Shown: positions 25,375 to 34,473 of the stretch, piece after piece
Position numbering within the stretch: position 1 is the stretch's first letter
Layout of the letters: each line of letters opens with the position of its first letter
Source: Fervidicola ferrireducens
GTDB taxonomy: Bacteria; Bacillota; Thermosediminibacteria; Thermosediminibacterales; Thermosediminibacteraceae
Length of the DNA stretch: 64,000 nt
Reading direction: 5' to 3'
NCBI RefSeq assembly: GCF_001562425.1
Contig: NZ_LOED01000001.1
Location: 124,001-188,000, forward strand
Made by a program: the position numbers and the translations under genes
The notes under the pieces: model-generated
The model's database searches: none
What the model saw: only the letters and a program-made list of their open reading frames with translations
What the model was told of the DNA's origin: nothing

Positions 25375-25738
25375 AAGCTATAATTGGGTGGTTTTACAAA
25401 GTTCAGAAATCGTGGTTTTTGAAACTTGGTATCGCAAAGTTCATAAGTTATTTCTTTAATTTTCTGGTAGATATCCTATTAACCACCATTCCCATTAAGC
25501 CAGTAAGAGTGCCTGTTTGTTTCTCTTGTAACAGCGAAAGATATCAGTAGTGAGCTTACAGTTACGGACCCTTGAAACTCTTAACGTAAGAAACCTCGAC
25601 TCTCGTAAGTTAATTTCTCTAACAGTAGCCGTTACAGTAGGCTGTGTTCCTTCGGTTCTTTCACAAAATTTCGGGGGCCTGGAGCTTGCAGTATGTGATG
25701 CAAAATTTCAAGACAATGGAAATATCATATTGAACCAT
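25375..25738 (-). mobile_element. IS256-family (mutator-type) transposase remnant, N-terminal part
   Basis: Degenerate coding on the - strand, broken by several stops and frame changes, starts at an ATG (25738) reading MVQYDISIV, then ILHHI. It continues TYESRGFLTLRVSRVRNCKL, TDIFRCYKRNKQALLLA, MVVNRIST and finally RKIKEITYELCDTKFQK and ISELCKTT. These are the N-terminal signatures of IS256-type transposases (a TLRVPRVRNG-like and a TFELCGT.FSKSTVS-like stretch). The DDE catalytic region and both inverted repeats are missing. This remnant fills most of the 568-base gap between the two glycosyltransferase giants; the rest shows nothing I recognise. Confidence 0.75.
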
Positions 25739-25884
25739 TTCTTATCCCTTCTATTAGGTTTTTAGGTTTGTTACGTTTAAAATTATATAACCAAAGGGTA
25801 AGAGTATCTCAATACTTTTTTAAAAACTTCCTTTTCACACAATTTGCGGACTTAACTCTTGCCTTCCCTTAGTAATTTCTCATT

Positions 25885-28800
25885 TCACAACTTTGCTGTG
25901 AACATCGATTTATAATATTTGAAATTGTTATGGAATACTTTAAATAAACTTTCACCGTAAATTTGCATTGCCCGACTTAAAATTTTATTTTCAAGCTCAT
26001 TCAACTCATTTTCACCAAATATCTCTTTTTTCTTCAAATTTACAAGTACATACGCACACTGGATTGGTATATCTTTTGCCCTCTGTTCTATCTGCTTTGA
26101 CATTGAAAAACTATTCCCAATTTCATAACCTAGATATGTATAAAAAACAGGAATTATTCTTTTAACCATTTTACCAAGGAGAAATTCATCCACTATTATT
26201 GTATCTTCAGCAACTTTCATTTTCTCAATACCAATATCGTCAAATAATGCCATTAATTTCTGATAAACTTCCTTTAATAATTTTTTATTTAACAAAGTAT
26301 TTATAAGTGAAATTCTGCCGCTTAATAAATTTAATTCTAGTAAAACATAGTCCATTAAATCAGGTAAAAATTGGCGATACCATACTTCTCCTGTAAAGTC
26401 AGAACCTCTTTTTAAGGCACAAGATACTGCAATATAGTAATCGTCCCCAATGTTTGCTTTATGTAAAGCCAATTTCTCTAATGATCTTGTAAAAATAACA
26501 TCATCTATATCATGAAAGAATATATATTCTCCGTTACAAGCTTTTACCCCTTCATATCGTGCTCTAAACGTCCCAATATTTTTTTCCAAATTATGGATAA
26601 CGACTTTATCCCGTAAGGCTTTATATTTTTTTAGCCCATCTTTTAATAGTTCATCAGAACCGTCTTCAGAACCATCATTCACAAACACTACCTCAAAATC
26701 TGGATATTTAATATGGGATATATTTTCCAAAGCCTGGCTGATATAATTTTTACCATTGTAAAACGGTATTATTATAGACACACTCGGAAATTTTACTTCC
26801 TTTATAATTACTTTCCCTTCTTGAAAACGAATTTTTCTATTATCATTTACATCTTCAAATAGACGAGCATACTTTTGATCTTTCGTCCCAATTGAGATCA
26901 GCCAAGAACCCACAGGAGAATAACCTTCAAAGTACTTTTTCAAATTATGTGCTATTGCAATATTAGTTGCTTCTGGATTAATTCTTCTCACATACCCCGC
27001 TTCAGAAATAACTCCAATAACTTCCTCATACAAAGGAATAATTCCTGCTTCTTTGAACAACTGTTTAAATGTGAAGAAATCCCGCTCAACTCCATATTCC
27101 CAAGTATTCTTCTTTTGTGAATAATCTTTTGCTAATTTATATACTGCGGAACCGCTATACGGCACTCCGATAATAATATACTTGCCTGATTCAGCCATTT
27201 CTTTTAACATTTTAATAATATGAGTATCATCAAAATGTTCAAGAACTCCTACATTAAATACAATATCGTAATCTTTAAAACCTTGCTTCGTTAATTCAAA
27301 TCCATTTCCCAACTTGAAATTACAATCATGTATATCATATCTTTCAGCTATCATTTTAGCCAGTTTAATAGACTCTTCCTCAATATCTATACCTGTTACT
27401 TTTGCTCCCCACAAAGATAATTCTAATGACGTTAATCCTGTACCAGTACCAACCTCCAAGATTTTGGCATCTTTTATATAGAAAAACCTACTCAATAGCT
27501 CTGCAAATTCTGAACGGAGAGTAACTCCAAATATTTCGTTAGCTATTTTAACAGGATCAGTCCGTAAATAATTTGACCATAATTTTTTCCAACAACTAAC
27601 ATTATCTTCAACCTGGCTTATATTCGCATCATTATTTCTCAGATTTATAAAACTGCCATCGTTTTTAGTTTTAGTTAATAACAACCCGTCTTTGTCAACC
27701 ATATTTTTTAATATCTGCTTTATATTTTCAATCTGTTTTTCTAACGAGAACCTCTCGATAAACTCCCTATATTCTTTTGAATTATACTCATCTGAAGTAA
27801 TCATTTTTACCGCTTCGTCAACAGTATCGTAAATGTACTTATCAGGATATAATTCCTTTACTCCGTAAAAATTATGAATTATCGGCTTTATACCTTTTGA
27901 CATAGCTTCTGCAATATTATACCCGAAACTTTCATGTATGCTCGTCGACAATAAATAATTCTTATCTTCCCACCATTCATCCATATCATCTACCCAACCG
28001 TAGAAAATAACGTTATCCTCAAGACCCATCTCTTTTACCATGTATTTTAAATAATATTCATATCTTTTATCTTGAAAGCTACCAGCAACATGCAACTTAT
28101 AGTTAGAATTTATCTCCTTTAATTTTTTAATTATTTGCAACATCATAGGAGGATTTTTCTTATAACTTATATCTGCAACCCAAGCAATATTATATCCTGG
28201 TTTTCTTTCCTTAAATGTCAACTTATTTAAATCTACCCCATTAAAAACTACTTCTGTCGCTACTCTTCCTGCAACATCCGAAAATTCCCTAAAAAATATT
28301 TCTTTTATATGAGGAGCAACAAATATTAGTTTGTCTACATTACTCCAGTTTATTCTTCTAGGTAGCTCACTGAATACTTCATAGCTATGTAACCTTACAA
28401 TTATCTTTTTCCCTATAATTCCTGGATAATTTGTCCCAACTATTGCTACCTGATCTGCCCACTCAAACCAAACTATATCAGCCCAATCTATCGCTTTATA
28501 AATCTCTCTATCAGTTTTAACTATAAACTTTCTAACCCAGTAGTCATTTGATAAACCTTCAATTATATCATTTATAAACTTATCTCCACCAACGATGCAA
28601 ACAATGGCTAATTTTGGTTTTTGGGTTGCAGTTTGTATCCTTTCTTTTAGCAAATAAAATTTATTTTTCAACTCTACTAACAATTTTTCAGGAACATTTT
28701 TTAATGCTAATCCCATATGCTTTAAAGCTTTTTCAAAATTGCCTTCAAAAACATAAAGGTCAGAAAGAATGTCATTTATCTCCCATGAATTTTCATCTAA

Positions 28801-29064
28801 CCTAAAATACTGCTCAGCATATTCCTTTACTTTATTCCAGTTTTTTAACTGGTAATATATTATCGACAGGTTAAAAAGAGCATCTGGATTACCCGGAAAC
28901 TTCTTTAACATTTCTTTTAATACGCCTATAGCCTTATTCTTTTTATTGAGATTATAATAGGACAAAGCATAAAGCAAATAATCGCTCTGTGTTACAGGTT
29001 TTTCATTGGAAAAAATATCTATTATTTCCTCATATTTACCCGAATCGTATAATTCTTTAATCAT
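25885..29064 (-). CDS. Multidomain TPR / GT1 / methyltransferase / GT2 protein, probable flagellin glycosylation
   Basis: This 1059-residue protein has several domains. TPR-like helices cover residues 1-140. A GT-B (family 1-type) glycosyltransferase spans about 150-450, with an ISYKKNPPMMLQ acceptor region and HESFGYNIAEAMSKG (378-392, E-rich donor-binding motif). A SAM methyltransferase spans about 500-720 (ILEVGTGTGLTSLE at 535-548). A GT2 domain follows from about 765 (VSIIIPFYNGKNYI, FVNDGSEDGS). The gene lies between csrA and the other giant enzyme, in the same orientation as flagellin. I infer that the two build the flagellin glycan and methylate it. The ATG is preceded by GGAGGTACC. 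Confidence 0.87.
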   Translation of the reverse strand: MIKELYDSGKYEEIIDIFSNEKPVTQSDYLLYALSYYNLNKKNKAIGVLKEMLKKFPGNPDALFNLSIIYYQLKNWNKVKEYAEQYFRLDENSWEINDILSDLYVFEGNFEKALKHMGLALKNVPEKLLVELKNKFYLLKERIQTATQKPKLAIVCIVGGDKFINDIIEGLSNDYWVRKFIVKTDREIYKAIDWADIVWFEWADQVAIVGTNYPGIIGKKIIVRLHSYEVFSELPRRINWSNVDKLIFVAPHIKEIFFREFSDVAGRVATEVVFNGVDLNKLTFKERKPGYNIAWVADISYKKNPPMMLQIIKKLKEINSNYKLHVAGSFQDKRYEYYLKYMVKEMGLEDNVIFYGWVDDMDEWWEDKNYLLSTSIHESFGYNIAEAMSKGIKPIIHNFYGVKELYPDKYIYDTVDEAVKMITSDEYNSKEYREFIERFSLEKQIENIKQILKNMVDKDGLLLTKTKNDGSFINLRNNDANISQVEDNVSCWKKLWSNYLRTDPVKIANEIFGVTLRSEFAELLSRFFYIKDAKILEVGTGTGLTSLELSLWGAKVTGIDIEEESIKLAKMIAERYDIHDCNFKLGNGFELTKQGFKDYDIVFNVGVLEHFDDTHIIKMLKEMAESGKYIIIGVPYSGSAVYKLAKDYSQKKNTWEYGVERDFFTFKQLFKEAGIIPLYEEVIGVISEAGYVRRINPEATNIAIAHNLKKYFEGYSPVGSWLISIGTKDQKYARLFEDVNDNRKIRFQEGKVIIKEVKFPSVSIIIPFYNGKNYISQALENISHIKYPDFEVVFVNDGSEDGSDELLKDGLKKYKALRDKVVIHNLEKNIGTFRARYEGVKACNGEYIFFHDIDDVIFTRSLEKLALHKANIGDDYYIAVSCALKRGSDFTGEVWYRQFLPDLMDYVLLELNLLSGRISLINTLLNKKLLKEVYQKLMALFDDIGIEKMKVAEDTIIVDEFLLGKMVKRIIPVFYTYLGYEIGNSFSMSKQIEQRAKDIPIQCAYVLVNLKKKEIFGENELNELENKILSRAMQIYGESLFKVFHNNFKYYKSMFTAKL

Positions 29065-29079
29065 AGGTACCTCCTCTTT

Positions 29080-29316
29080 TTAATTTTCCTTTTCCTTTAC
29101 TTTCCCTTCTATTATCTCAAAGGCCTTGTAAGACATATCAAAGGCCGCTTTGTTTTCGCCTCTTATCTCATCCAAAAGCTCAGCCCGCAGGATTTTAACC
29201 CCCTTTGGAGCTTTTATGCCGAGCTTCACCCTGTCCCCGTCGACTTCGACAACGGTTATCTCCACCTCATCGCCTATAAAGAGCCTTTCTCCCCTTCTCC
29301 GCGAAATGACCAGCAT
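29080..29316 (-). CDS. csrA: Carbon storage regulator / translational repressor CsrA
   Basis: This 78-residue RNA-binding dimer blocks translation of target mRNAs at GGA hairpins. It begins MLVISRRRGERLFIGDEVEI, with the Leu4-Arg6/7 region used in RNA contact, and has VKLGIKAPKGVKILRAEL (about 31-48, second RNA-binding strand). The C-terminal extension (EIIEGKVKEKEN) is longer than in E. coli. The start follows GGAGACTTAAAC, 2 bases after the fliW stop. In Firmicutes CsrA is held inactive by FliW until flagellin is exported. The flagellin leader here has two matching sites. Confidence 0.95.
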   Translation of the reverse strand: MLVISRRRGERLFIGDEVEITVVEVDGDRVKLGIKAPKGVKILRAELLDEIRGENKAAFDMSYKAFEIIEGKVKEKEN

Positions 29317-29318
29317 GT

Positions 29319-29759
29319 TTAAGTCTCCTTTTTATTGAAAATCGCAACAGGCTGTTTTATCTTATACTCCGGGTTTTCGGCGATTAGCTGGGCTCCGAGT
29401 CGTTCGTGGGGATTCAGGACTATGGGGCCTTTAAGGTTTACCGTCGTCCTTTCCACATCCTGAGGGACAGTGAGAACGGCAAGCACCACGCCATCTTCAA
29501 CAGAGCCGAGCTTTAACTTTTTCAGGTCACTTTCACATAGTGCCGGTGCATAATCCGGGAAAAATCCTACCGGTTCCACAACCGGCAGGGCAAAATCCTT
29601 TTCGTCCACCGACTGAAGCCATTTTATAGTTTCACTTCCCGGATGGTCAATGAGGATAAACCTTTTTAAATTTTCAAAGCCTATTATGCCGTTTGGGAAG
29701 TTTATTATTTTTTCTTCCTCCACTTCGATCTCGCCGAAAAATTTCGTTTTTATCTTCAT
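29319..29759 (-). CDS. fliW: Flagellar assembly factor FliW
   Basis: This 146-residue protein binds flagellin and CsrA and so couples filament assembly to flagellin translation. Family features are FGEIEVEEEKIINFPNGIIGFE (about residues 7-28), LIDHPG, and a core ending in LNPHERLGAQLI. The ATG at 29759 follows CCGGAGGAAAAACAT; an earlier in-frame start at 29813 would overlap the upstream HI0074-like gene and lacks this site. It is followed by csrA at 2 bases. Confidence 0.94.
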   Translation of the reverse strand: MKIKTKFFGEIEVEEEKIINFPNGIIGFENLKRFILIDHPGSETIKWLQSVDEKDFALPVVEPVGFFPDYAPALCESDLKKLKLGSVEDGVVLAVLTVPQDVERTTVNLKGPIVLNPHERLGAQLIAENPEYKIKQPVAIFNKKET

Positions 29760-29785
29760 TATGTTTTTCCTCCGGTTTTTCGGTT

Positions 29786-30181
29786 TTACTTTTCGATATA
29801 CTTTTCCGCACAATCTTTTAGCTCTCTTAATAAACCAACGTAAAAAGACTTTATCTTGTTGTAAATCGCCCTGGCTTCATTTTCGTCGTATATATGGGAA
29901 GTCTTACTCCTGTCTATCAACATTTCTATCCACGCTTCTCCATCGGATATAATCCCGGCTTTGAAGCCTTCTCTTATTGCGCTTCTCGGGCTTTTTACTT
30001 CAATTCCTTCATATTCAAGGCAATCCTTGATAAGCTTCCATGCAAGTTCAAAGGCAAACTCGAACCTCTGGATAACTCCATCTATAATTATCTCATTCGA
30101 AGGGTCGATATTCACACCTTCTTCCAGCCTCTTTAAGGCATTTACAAAATCATTAAACCTTTCAATTATCCTTTCTCTCAT
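29786..30181 (-). CDS. HI0074-type nucleotidyltransferase substrate-binding protein (HepT superfamily)
   Basis: This 131-residue all-helical protein is the substrate-binding subunit that pairs with a small MNT nucleotidyltransferase. Family signatures are IQRFEFAFELAWKLIKDCLE (about residues 37-56), SPRSAIREGFKAGII, and RSKTSHIYDENEA (about 91-103), the HepT-like R..H region. It overlaps the upstream MNT gene by 20 bases. Related MNT/HepT pairs act as toxin-antitoxin systems with an AMPylating antitoxin, but HI0073/HI0074 types are also found outside that role. Here the pair sits between the DUF6470 gene and fliW, within the flagellar cluster. Confidence 0.85.
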   Translation of the reverse strand: MRERIIERFNDFVNALKRLEEGVNIDPSNEIIIDGVIQRFEFAFELAWKLIKDCLEYEGIEVKSPRSAIREGFKAGIISDGEAWIEMLIDRSKTSHIYDENEARAIYNKIKSFYVGLLRELKDCAEKYIEK

Positions 30182-30500
30182 AAATCAAAACCCCATCTTT
30201 TAATATTTTTTCTTTAAGGGAATCTTTTTTTAGCTTCTCAAAATGGACCACATCGAAGGAGAGCGGGGTATCTATTTCATCTATTTCATCTACTATGAGG
30301 CTAAATTCTCTATCGGTAATATTTTCCGAAAAAATGGCTAAATCCACATCCGACGTTTTTTTGAAATCTCCTCTTGCCCTTGAGCCGAAAAGGAGAACTT
30401 TTTGCACCGCGTACTTTTCAAATATCCGCCGCAGTTCATTTAGTATCTTTTCATCAATATGGATGCCCTTTCCTTTACCGTCCTGATTATTCAAAAGCAT
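30162..30500 (-). CDS. MNT-type (HI0073-like) minimal nucleotidyltransferase
   Basis: This 112-residue minimal DNA polymerase beta-like nucleotidyltransferase has LFGSRARGDFKKTSDVDLAIF (about residues 37-57), with the GS loop and paired Asp of the active site. Later comes SFDVVHFEKL (third Asp). It likely adds AMP to a partner, by analogy with MNT/HepT pairs. The ATG lies downstream of a GGGTGG site. Its stop overlaps the substrate-binding partner gene by 20 bases (30162-30181). The pair sits in a flagellar gene cluster and is probably a later insertion. Confidence 0.85.
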   Translation of the reverse strand: MLLNNQDGKGKGIHIDEKILNELRRIFEKYAVQKVLLFGSRARGDFKKTSDVDLAIFSENITDREFSLIVDEIDEIDTPLSFDVVHFEKLKKDSLKEKILKDGVLIYERKDN

Positions 30501-30542
30501 TAAGATACCACCCTAGTATATCTTGCCATATTCATCCAATAT

Positions 30543-31121
30543 TTAAACCCTGACATCCATATATTCCCCTACTTTTACGGGGGTTATCTTTATGTAAGGG
30601 GGTTTTTCAAGATAAGGCCTTACCTTAGCGTATTCGTAGGATATATCCACCGGGAAGGGGTTTACGCTTACCTTCACATAGCCCTCCTTCAGCCCTATAT
30701 CCACCTTCCCTTCGCTGAAGTGGATGTCCGGCGGGGTTTTGGGGATTAAATCCACATTGAAGTCCTTTTCGGGAAAGGCATCCTGCTCTGCCAGATCGGC
30801 AATGGATATCTCCTTTTCTATGGCGCCCAGCGTGTCGCCTTCCTGCACTATTTTTTCCACCGCCTGCCAGGTAAGGTCCTTTGCCTCGTAAAACCACTGC
30901 CTTGCGAGGGTCGGCATATCGGCAAGGCCGATTTCCGAAAAGGGGGCTTCGAGGTCAATCCTTTCTATTCTCGGGTGCTCGACCTTAACTTCTAGATCGG
31001 GAGATTTTTTCTCAAGGTCGAAGCCCCCGGTAATATCCTTTTTTATTTCCATATTTCCCTTTTTGTAGTCTATGCCGAGCTCCCCAAAGGAAAATTGGAT
31101 GTCGAGGGTGTAAATTTGCAT
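30543..31121 (-). CDS. DUF6470 family protein of flagellar operons
   Basis: This 192-residue protein of unknown function is regularly found between flgL and fliW in Clostridia. It has a repetitive beta-like N-terminus (IYTLDIQFSFGELGID) and a middle stretch (LARQWFYEAKDLTWQAVEKI, about residues 72-91). The C-terminal GYVKVSVNPFPVDISYEYA is also typical, and no signal peptide is visible. The start ATG has AAGGTGAAAATCTC upstream. It follows a terminator after flgL, so it is probably read from its own promoter or by readthrough. A flagellar assembly role is inferred from position only. Confidence 0.72.
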   Translation of the reverse strand: MQIYTLDIQFSFGELGIDYKKGNMEIKKDITGGFDLEKKSPDLEVKVEHPRIERIDLEAPFSEIGLADMPTLARQWFYEAKDLTWQAVEKIVQEGDTLGAIEKEISIADLAEQDAFPEKDFNVDLIPKTPPDIHFSEGKVDIGLKEGYVKVSVNPFPVDISYEYAKVRPYLEKPPYIKITPVKVGEYMDVRV

Positions 31122-31167
31122 GAGATTTTCACCTTCCGCAGGTGCAGACTAAAAGAAACCTTTGAGA

Positions 31168-31193
31168 CAAAAATCGGCCTTGAATTCAGGCCG
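31168..31193 (-). terminator. Terminator after flgL
   Basis: On the - strand CGGCC TGAATTCAA GGCCG is followed by ATTTTTG. The hairpin lies 100-125 bases after the flgL stop and separates it from the DUF6470 gene. Confidence 0.65.
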
Positions 31194-31292
31194 CACATAA
31201 ATATCGATTAGCGTCCCGTACTCAAACGCCACTTTTTATATCGCTGCTAATTGTAATAACTATACATAATACCTAAAGCGCCATAACCATAC

Positions 31293-32540
31293 CTACCTCA
31301 AAAAGTCCACAAGGGTGGGCTGGATTATCCTTGCTCCCACCGCAAGGGATGCCCTGTACACATTTTCTTCCATCTTAAGGTCCATTATGACCTGCGCTAT
31401 GTCTATGTCCTCGGTCTTTGAAAGGAGCGCTGTATAGTCGATCCTATTGTTTTCTACCCTGGTTCTTGTGGCTTCCAGGCGGTTTATCTTTGCACCTACC
31501 TGGGAGCGGAATTTTAAAAGGACATTTATGGCATCGTCTAGGCCTGAGAGCCTCGAGGAGAGCGAAGTCGGGTCGTTGTTCTGAAGGTCTTTTTCTATGC
31601 TCTCCACTATTTCGAATATCCTGCCGAAGACTTCGTCGCCGTATAATGCAACGTCCATGGTGTTGAGCCTTCCAAGGTTGTACGAATTTCTCCTTTCGAC
31701 GGAAAGGCTTAAAACTACCGTGCCTTCGCCCTTCAGGGGGAAGTTTTTGAAATTGAGGACGAAATTCCGAGAAGGATCTTCGATTTCGTTGCCATTCTGG
31801 TCTTTCGTGACCCCTTTTATAGTCTGTCCGTCCTCATCTATCTTAACTCCCTGGGCCTTCGCAATTGTATTTCCATCGGCATCCTTTATTTCAATATCCG
31901 CAGTCATATTCGAGCTGTTGTAATTTGAAATTATTATCGTGTATTCACCCAGGTCTATTGCGCTTCCTAGCTTTGCCATGTCCACCGACGCCGCTTTAAA
32001 GCCGGTTTGCTCGCTTGCTCCTTTCCCAGTGTCGGACAGTACTTCCACCTTAGTGAGGAAGGCAAAAGCCGGATTTGCAACTATCTTTCCGCTTGCATCG
32101 TAGGAAAAGGGCCTGATGTTGGCAGAGTAGCCGCCAAAGAGGTACTTGTTGTTGTAGGAGGCGTTGGCTTCCTGCAAAATCTGCTCCTTGAGCTGGGTTA
32201 TCTCATCGAGAATGGCTTTTCTATCGCTTTCCGTCAGAGTGCCGTTGGCACCGTACACCACCAGCTCCCTTATCCTCTGGAGGATTTCGCCTGTATTCTG
32301 CAGGGCCGTTTCGGTGTTTTGCAGCCAAGTCACCGCATCGTCCACGTTCTTGGCGTACTGGTCGACGGAAAGGAGGGTATTCCTGAGGCGCATGGCAAGC
32401 ACCGCAGAAACCGGGTCGTCGGAAGGAAGCCTCACCCTCTTTCCGGAGGAAAGCTGGTCCTGTTTTTCTCCAAGCCTCCTCAAATTGTTGGAGAGGTTCC
32501 TCATGAAGGCTTCAGTTAGCATACTCTGGGTTATCCTCAT
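31293..32540 (-). CDS. flgL: Flagellar hook-associated protein 3 (FlgL)
   Basis: This 415-residue protein joins the hook to the filament together with FlgK. It starts with MRITQSMLTEAFMRNL and has LGEKQDQLSSGKRVRLPSDD (about residues 23-42), the D0/D1 helix shared with flagellin. The C-terminal helix contains TEDIDIAQVIMDLKMEENV, also flagellin-like. Its gene follows flgK by 10 bases. The middle part (about 150-330) is beta-rich and variable, as in FlgL. The length is longer than E. coli FlgL (317) but normal for Clostridia. Confidence 0.93.
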   Translation of the reverse strand: MRITQSMLTEAFMRNLSNNLRRLGEKQDQLSSGKRVRLPSDDPVSAVLAMRLRNTLLSVDQYAKNVDDAVTWLQNTETALQNTGEILQRIRELVVYGANGTLTESDRKAILDEITQLKEQILQEANASYNNKYLFGGYSANIRPFSYDASGKIVANPAFAFLTKVEVLSDTGKGASEQTGFKAASVDMAKLGSAIDLGEYTIIISNYNSSNMTADIEIKDADGNTIAKAQGVKIDEDGQTIKGVTKDQNGNEIEDPSRNFVLNFKNFPLKGEGTVVLSLSVERRNSYNLGRLNTMDVALYGDEVFGRIFEIVESIEKDLQNNDPTSLSSRLSGLDDAINVLLKFRSQVGAKINRLEATRTRVENNRIDYTALLSKTEDIDIAQVIMDLKMEENVYRASLAVGARIIQPTLVDFLR

Positions 32541-32550
32541 CTACTCATCC

Positions 32551-33966
32551 CTACCTTCCTGCAACGCCCATGCGGTTTACTATGGTTTCCAGCATCTCGT
32601 CTAACGCCGTTATCATCCTGGCTGCGGCGTTGTAAGCGTGTTGGTACATTATCATCTTGGTCATCTCTTCATCTATGGAAACGGAGGAAATCTCCTTTCG
32701 CCTCTCGTCAAGCTGGCTCACCATGTAATCCTGGGCTTCGGCCATCCTCTTTGCTTCCTGGGAATCTATGCCTATCCTCGAAATCAAGGCACTGTAGTAG
32801 TCGTCTATTGTGCCGTTTAGGTCTGAAAGGTAAGCGTACCTCAAGTCGGCGAGCTTCAAGGCATTTCGGTTATCCCCCGGAATTCCTGTCGATGTCTCCG
32901 CCGCCGCTATCCTTTTTACGTCATTCAAAATGTCCGGGCTTACGAACATGAGGGAACCGTCGTCCATTTCGCTTAAAACGAAAAACTCTCTTCCCGGCTC
33001 GCCGTAGAGGTCGTAGCCTCCTTTGTGGATTTCGTTGAAATTTTGGGCGAAAACTTCTGCAAATGTCTTTAGGCTATCCAAATACCCTGAAACTTTATCC
33101 CTCAAATCTAAAAGTCCCTTTAGTTCCCCGGATTTCATCGAGAGCGGCAGGTTGTAGTCCTTCCAGATGGGCAGGTCATCGGGATTTGCCGCATCAAAAG
33201 TTACGGGAGACGTCTTGCTGCCCTTTACCAGGATGGCCCCTCCTACGTTAATAGTAAAAATACCGTTTTCGTCCTCGTAGGTCTTGATATCCACGATTTT
33301 CGAAAGCTGGTCGAGCAAAAGGTCCCTCTTATCCCTCAGGTCGGAAGCTGTCACACCCTTTATCTCAAGCTGCTGGATTTCGGAATTCAAGGCGGCGATT
33401 TGCCTCGCGAGGGTGTTTATTTCGTTCACTTTCACCGAAATGTTGAAGTTCACGTCTTCTATTATCTCTTTAAGCTGTCTTGCAGTATGGTTTATCGTAT
33501 CCGCCAGAGTCACGGCCCGTTCCTTCACCGTCTCCCTTATTTCTATGGCCTCCGGATTCTTCGAAAGCTCTTCAAGAGCCTGCCAGAACTGGGTGAGCAC
33601 TGATGAGACGCCTATATCGGAAGGTTCGTTGAACACCGCCTCTACTTGTCTTAGTATATCGGCCTGCACCGACCATTGGCCCAGGGAGGAGTTTTCGTCC
33701 CTGTACTGCATGTCGGCAAAGTCGTCCCTTATCCTCACGATGTCGGCCACTTTCACCCCGGTGCCTGGCTGGAAAACGCCGGCTCCCGTTGAAATCATGC
33801 CGTAGGGCTTCATGAAAGTAGCTTCCATCACGGGCCTCTGGCGGGAGTAACCCGGGGTGTTGGCGTTGGCGACGTTATGGGCTACATTTTCCTGCGCCCT
33901 CTGCTGGGCAAATAGCGCCCTTTTTGCGATTTCTATGCCGAAAAAGCTGGAATACAAATATATCAC
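32551..33966 (-). CDS. flgK: Flagellar hook-associated protein 1 (FlgK)
   Basis: This roughly 470-residue hook-filament junction protein forms the first junction zone. It begins near SSFFGIEIAKRALFAQQRAQ, with NVAHNVANANTPGYSRQRPV (about residues 29-48), the rod/hook protein signature. The C-terminus has the coiled MTKMIMYQHAYNAAARMITAL and ends near ETIVNRMG. The GTG at 33966 (listed) and the TTG at 33957 are both possible; the TTG is 5 bases from GGTGA and gives a family-like start. Operon order is flgM-flgN-flgK-flgL. Confidence 0.93.
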   Translation of the reverse strand: MIYLYSSFFGIEIAKRALFAQQRAQENVAHNVANANTPGYSRQRPVMEATFMKPYGMISTGAGVFQPGTGVKVADIVRIRDDFADMQYRDENSSLGQWSVQADILRQVEAVFNEPSDIGVSSVLTQFWQALEELSKNPEAIEIRETVKERAVTLADTINHTARQLKEIIEDVNFNISVKVNEINTLARQIAALNSEIQQLEIKGVTASDLRDKRDLLLDQLSKIVDIKTYEDENGIFTINVGGAILVKGSKTSPVTFDAANPDDLPIWKDYNLPLSMKSGELKGLLDLRDKVSGYLDSLKTFAEVFAQNFNEIHKGGYDLYGEPGREFFVLSEMDDGSLMFVSPDILNDVKRIAAAETSTGIPGDNRNALKLADLRYAYLSDLNGTIDDYYSALISRIGIDSQEAKRMAEAQDYMVSQLDERRKEISSVSIDEEMTKMIMYQHAYNAAARMITALDEMLETIVNRMGVAGR

Positions 33967-33974
33967 CGTCCCGT

Positions 33975-34460
33975 CTACGCTTTCCTATCTATTATCCTCA
34001 AGGTCTCCTCTTCGGAAGTCCTTCCCCCTGCATCATAGCCCGTGGCTTTTTTTGCAGCAGAAGTCATGAGCTCTATGGAAAAGTTTATGTATTCAAGGGC
34101 CCTCCGGATGAGCTTTTCGTTGATTTCGTTCCGGTGCTGAAGCTTTAAAAGGATTTCTTTCAGTTCCTCCGCAATTCTGTCAAACTCTTTCTTTTTCTCC
34201 TCCGGGAGTATCTCTTTCAGCTTTTCCGCGGTGGTTTCTCCGCCGCAAAGCGACTGTGCTATTTTCATCCTCTCGCTTTCCATTTTCCCGAGCTTTAATA
34301 TCATTTCCTGCTCTACGTCCGTTATTTCTCCCAGGGTCTTCACATCGCCCTTTACGAGGACGTCGGTTTTTTTTTCGGAAAGCGAAAGGAGCTCCCGGTA
34401 AAGTTCCGTTTGATTTTTCAAATTCCCGATGAGCTGGTCAACTAAGCCCTCAAAGTTCAT
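33975..34460 (-). CDS. flgN: FlgN-type export chaperone
   Basis: This 161-residue, almost entirely helical, charged protein has several heptad-like stretches (residues about 20-120). FlgN chaperones hold FlgK and FlgL monomers for export. It sits between flgM and flgK, where FlgN is expected in Firmicutes. Sequence similarity in this family is weak, so the call relies partly on position and length. The ATG is 13 bases downstream of the flgM stop. Confidence 0.82.
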   Translation of the reverse strand: MNFEGLVDQLIGNLKNQTELYRELLSLSEKKTDVLVKGDVKTLGEITDVEQEMILKLGKMESERMKIAQSLCGGETTAEKLKEILPEEKKKEFDRIAEELKEILLKLQHRNEINEKLIRRALEYINFSIELMTSAAKKATGYDAGGRTSEEETLRIIDRKA

Positions 34461-34473
34461 AAAAAAGCCCCCG

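Noticed and set aside
25550-25765. A 71-codon + strand ORF in the gap between the two giant genes
   Set aside because: It is antisense to the IS256-family remnant, which explains the region better.
31597-32604. Long + strand ORFs over flgL and flgK
   Set aside because: These are shadow frames of GC-rich flagellar genes with no start signals.
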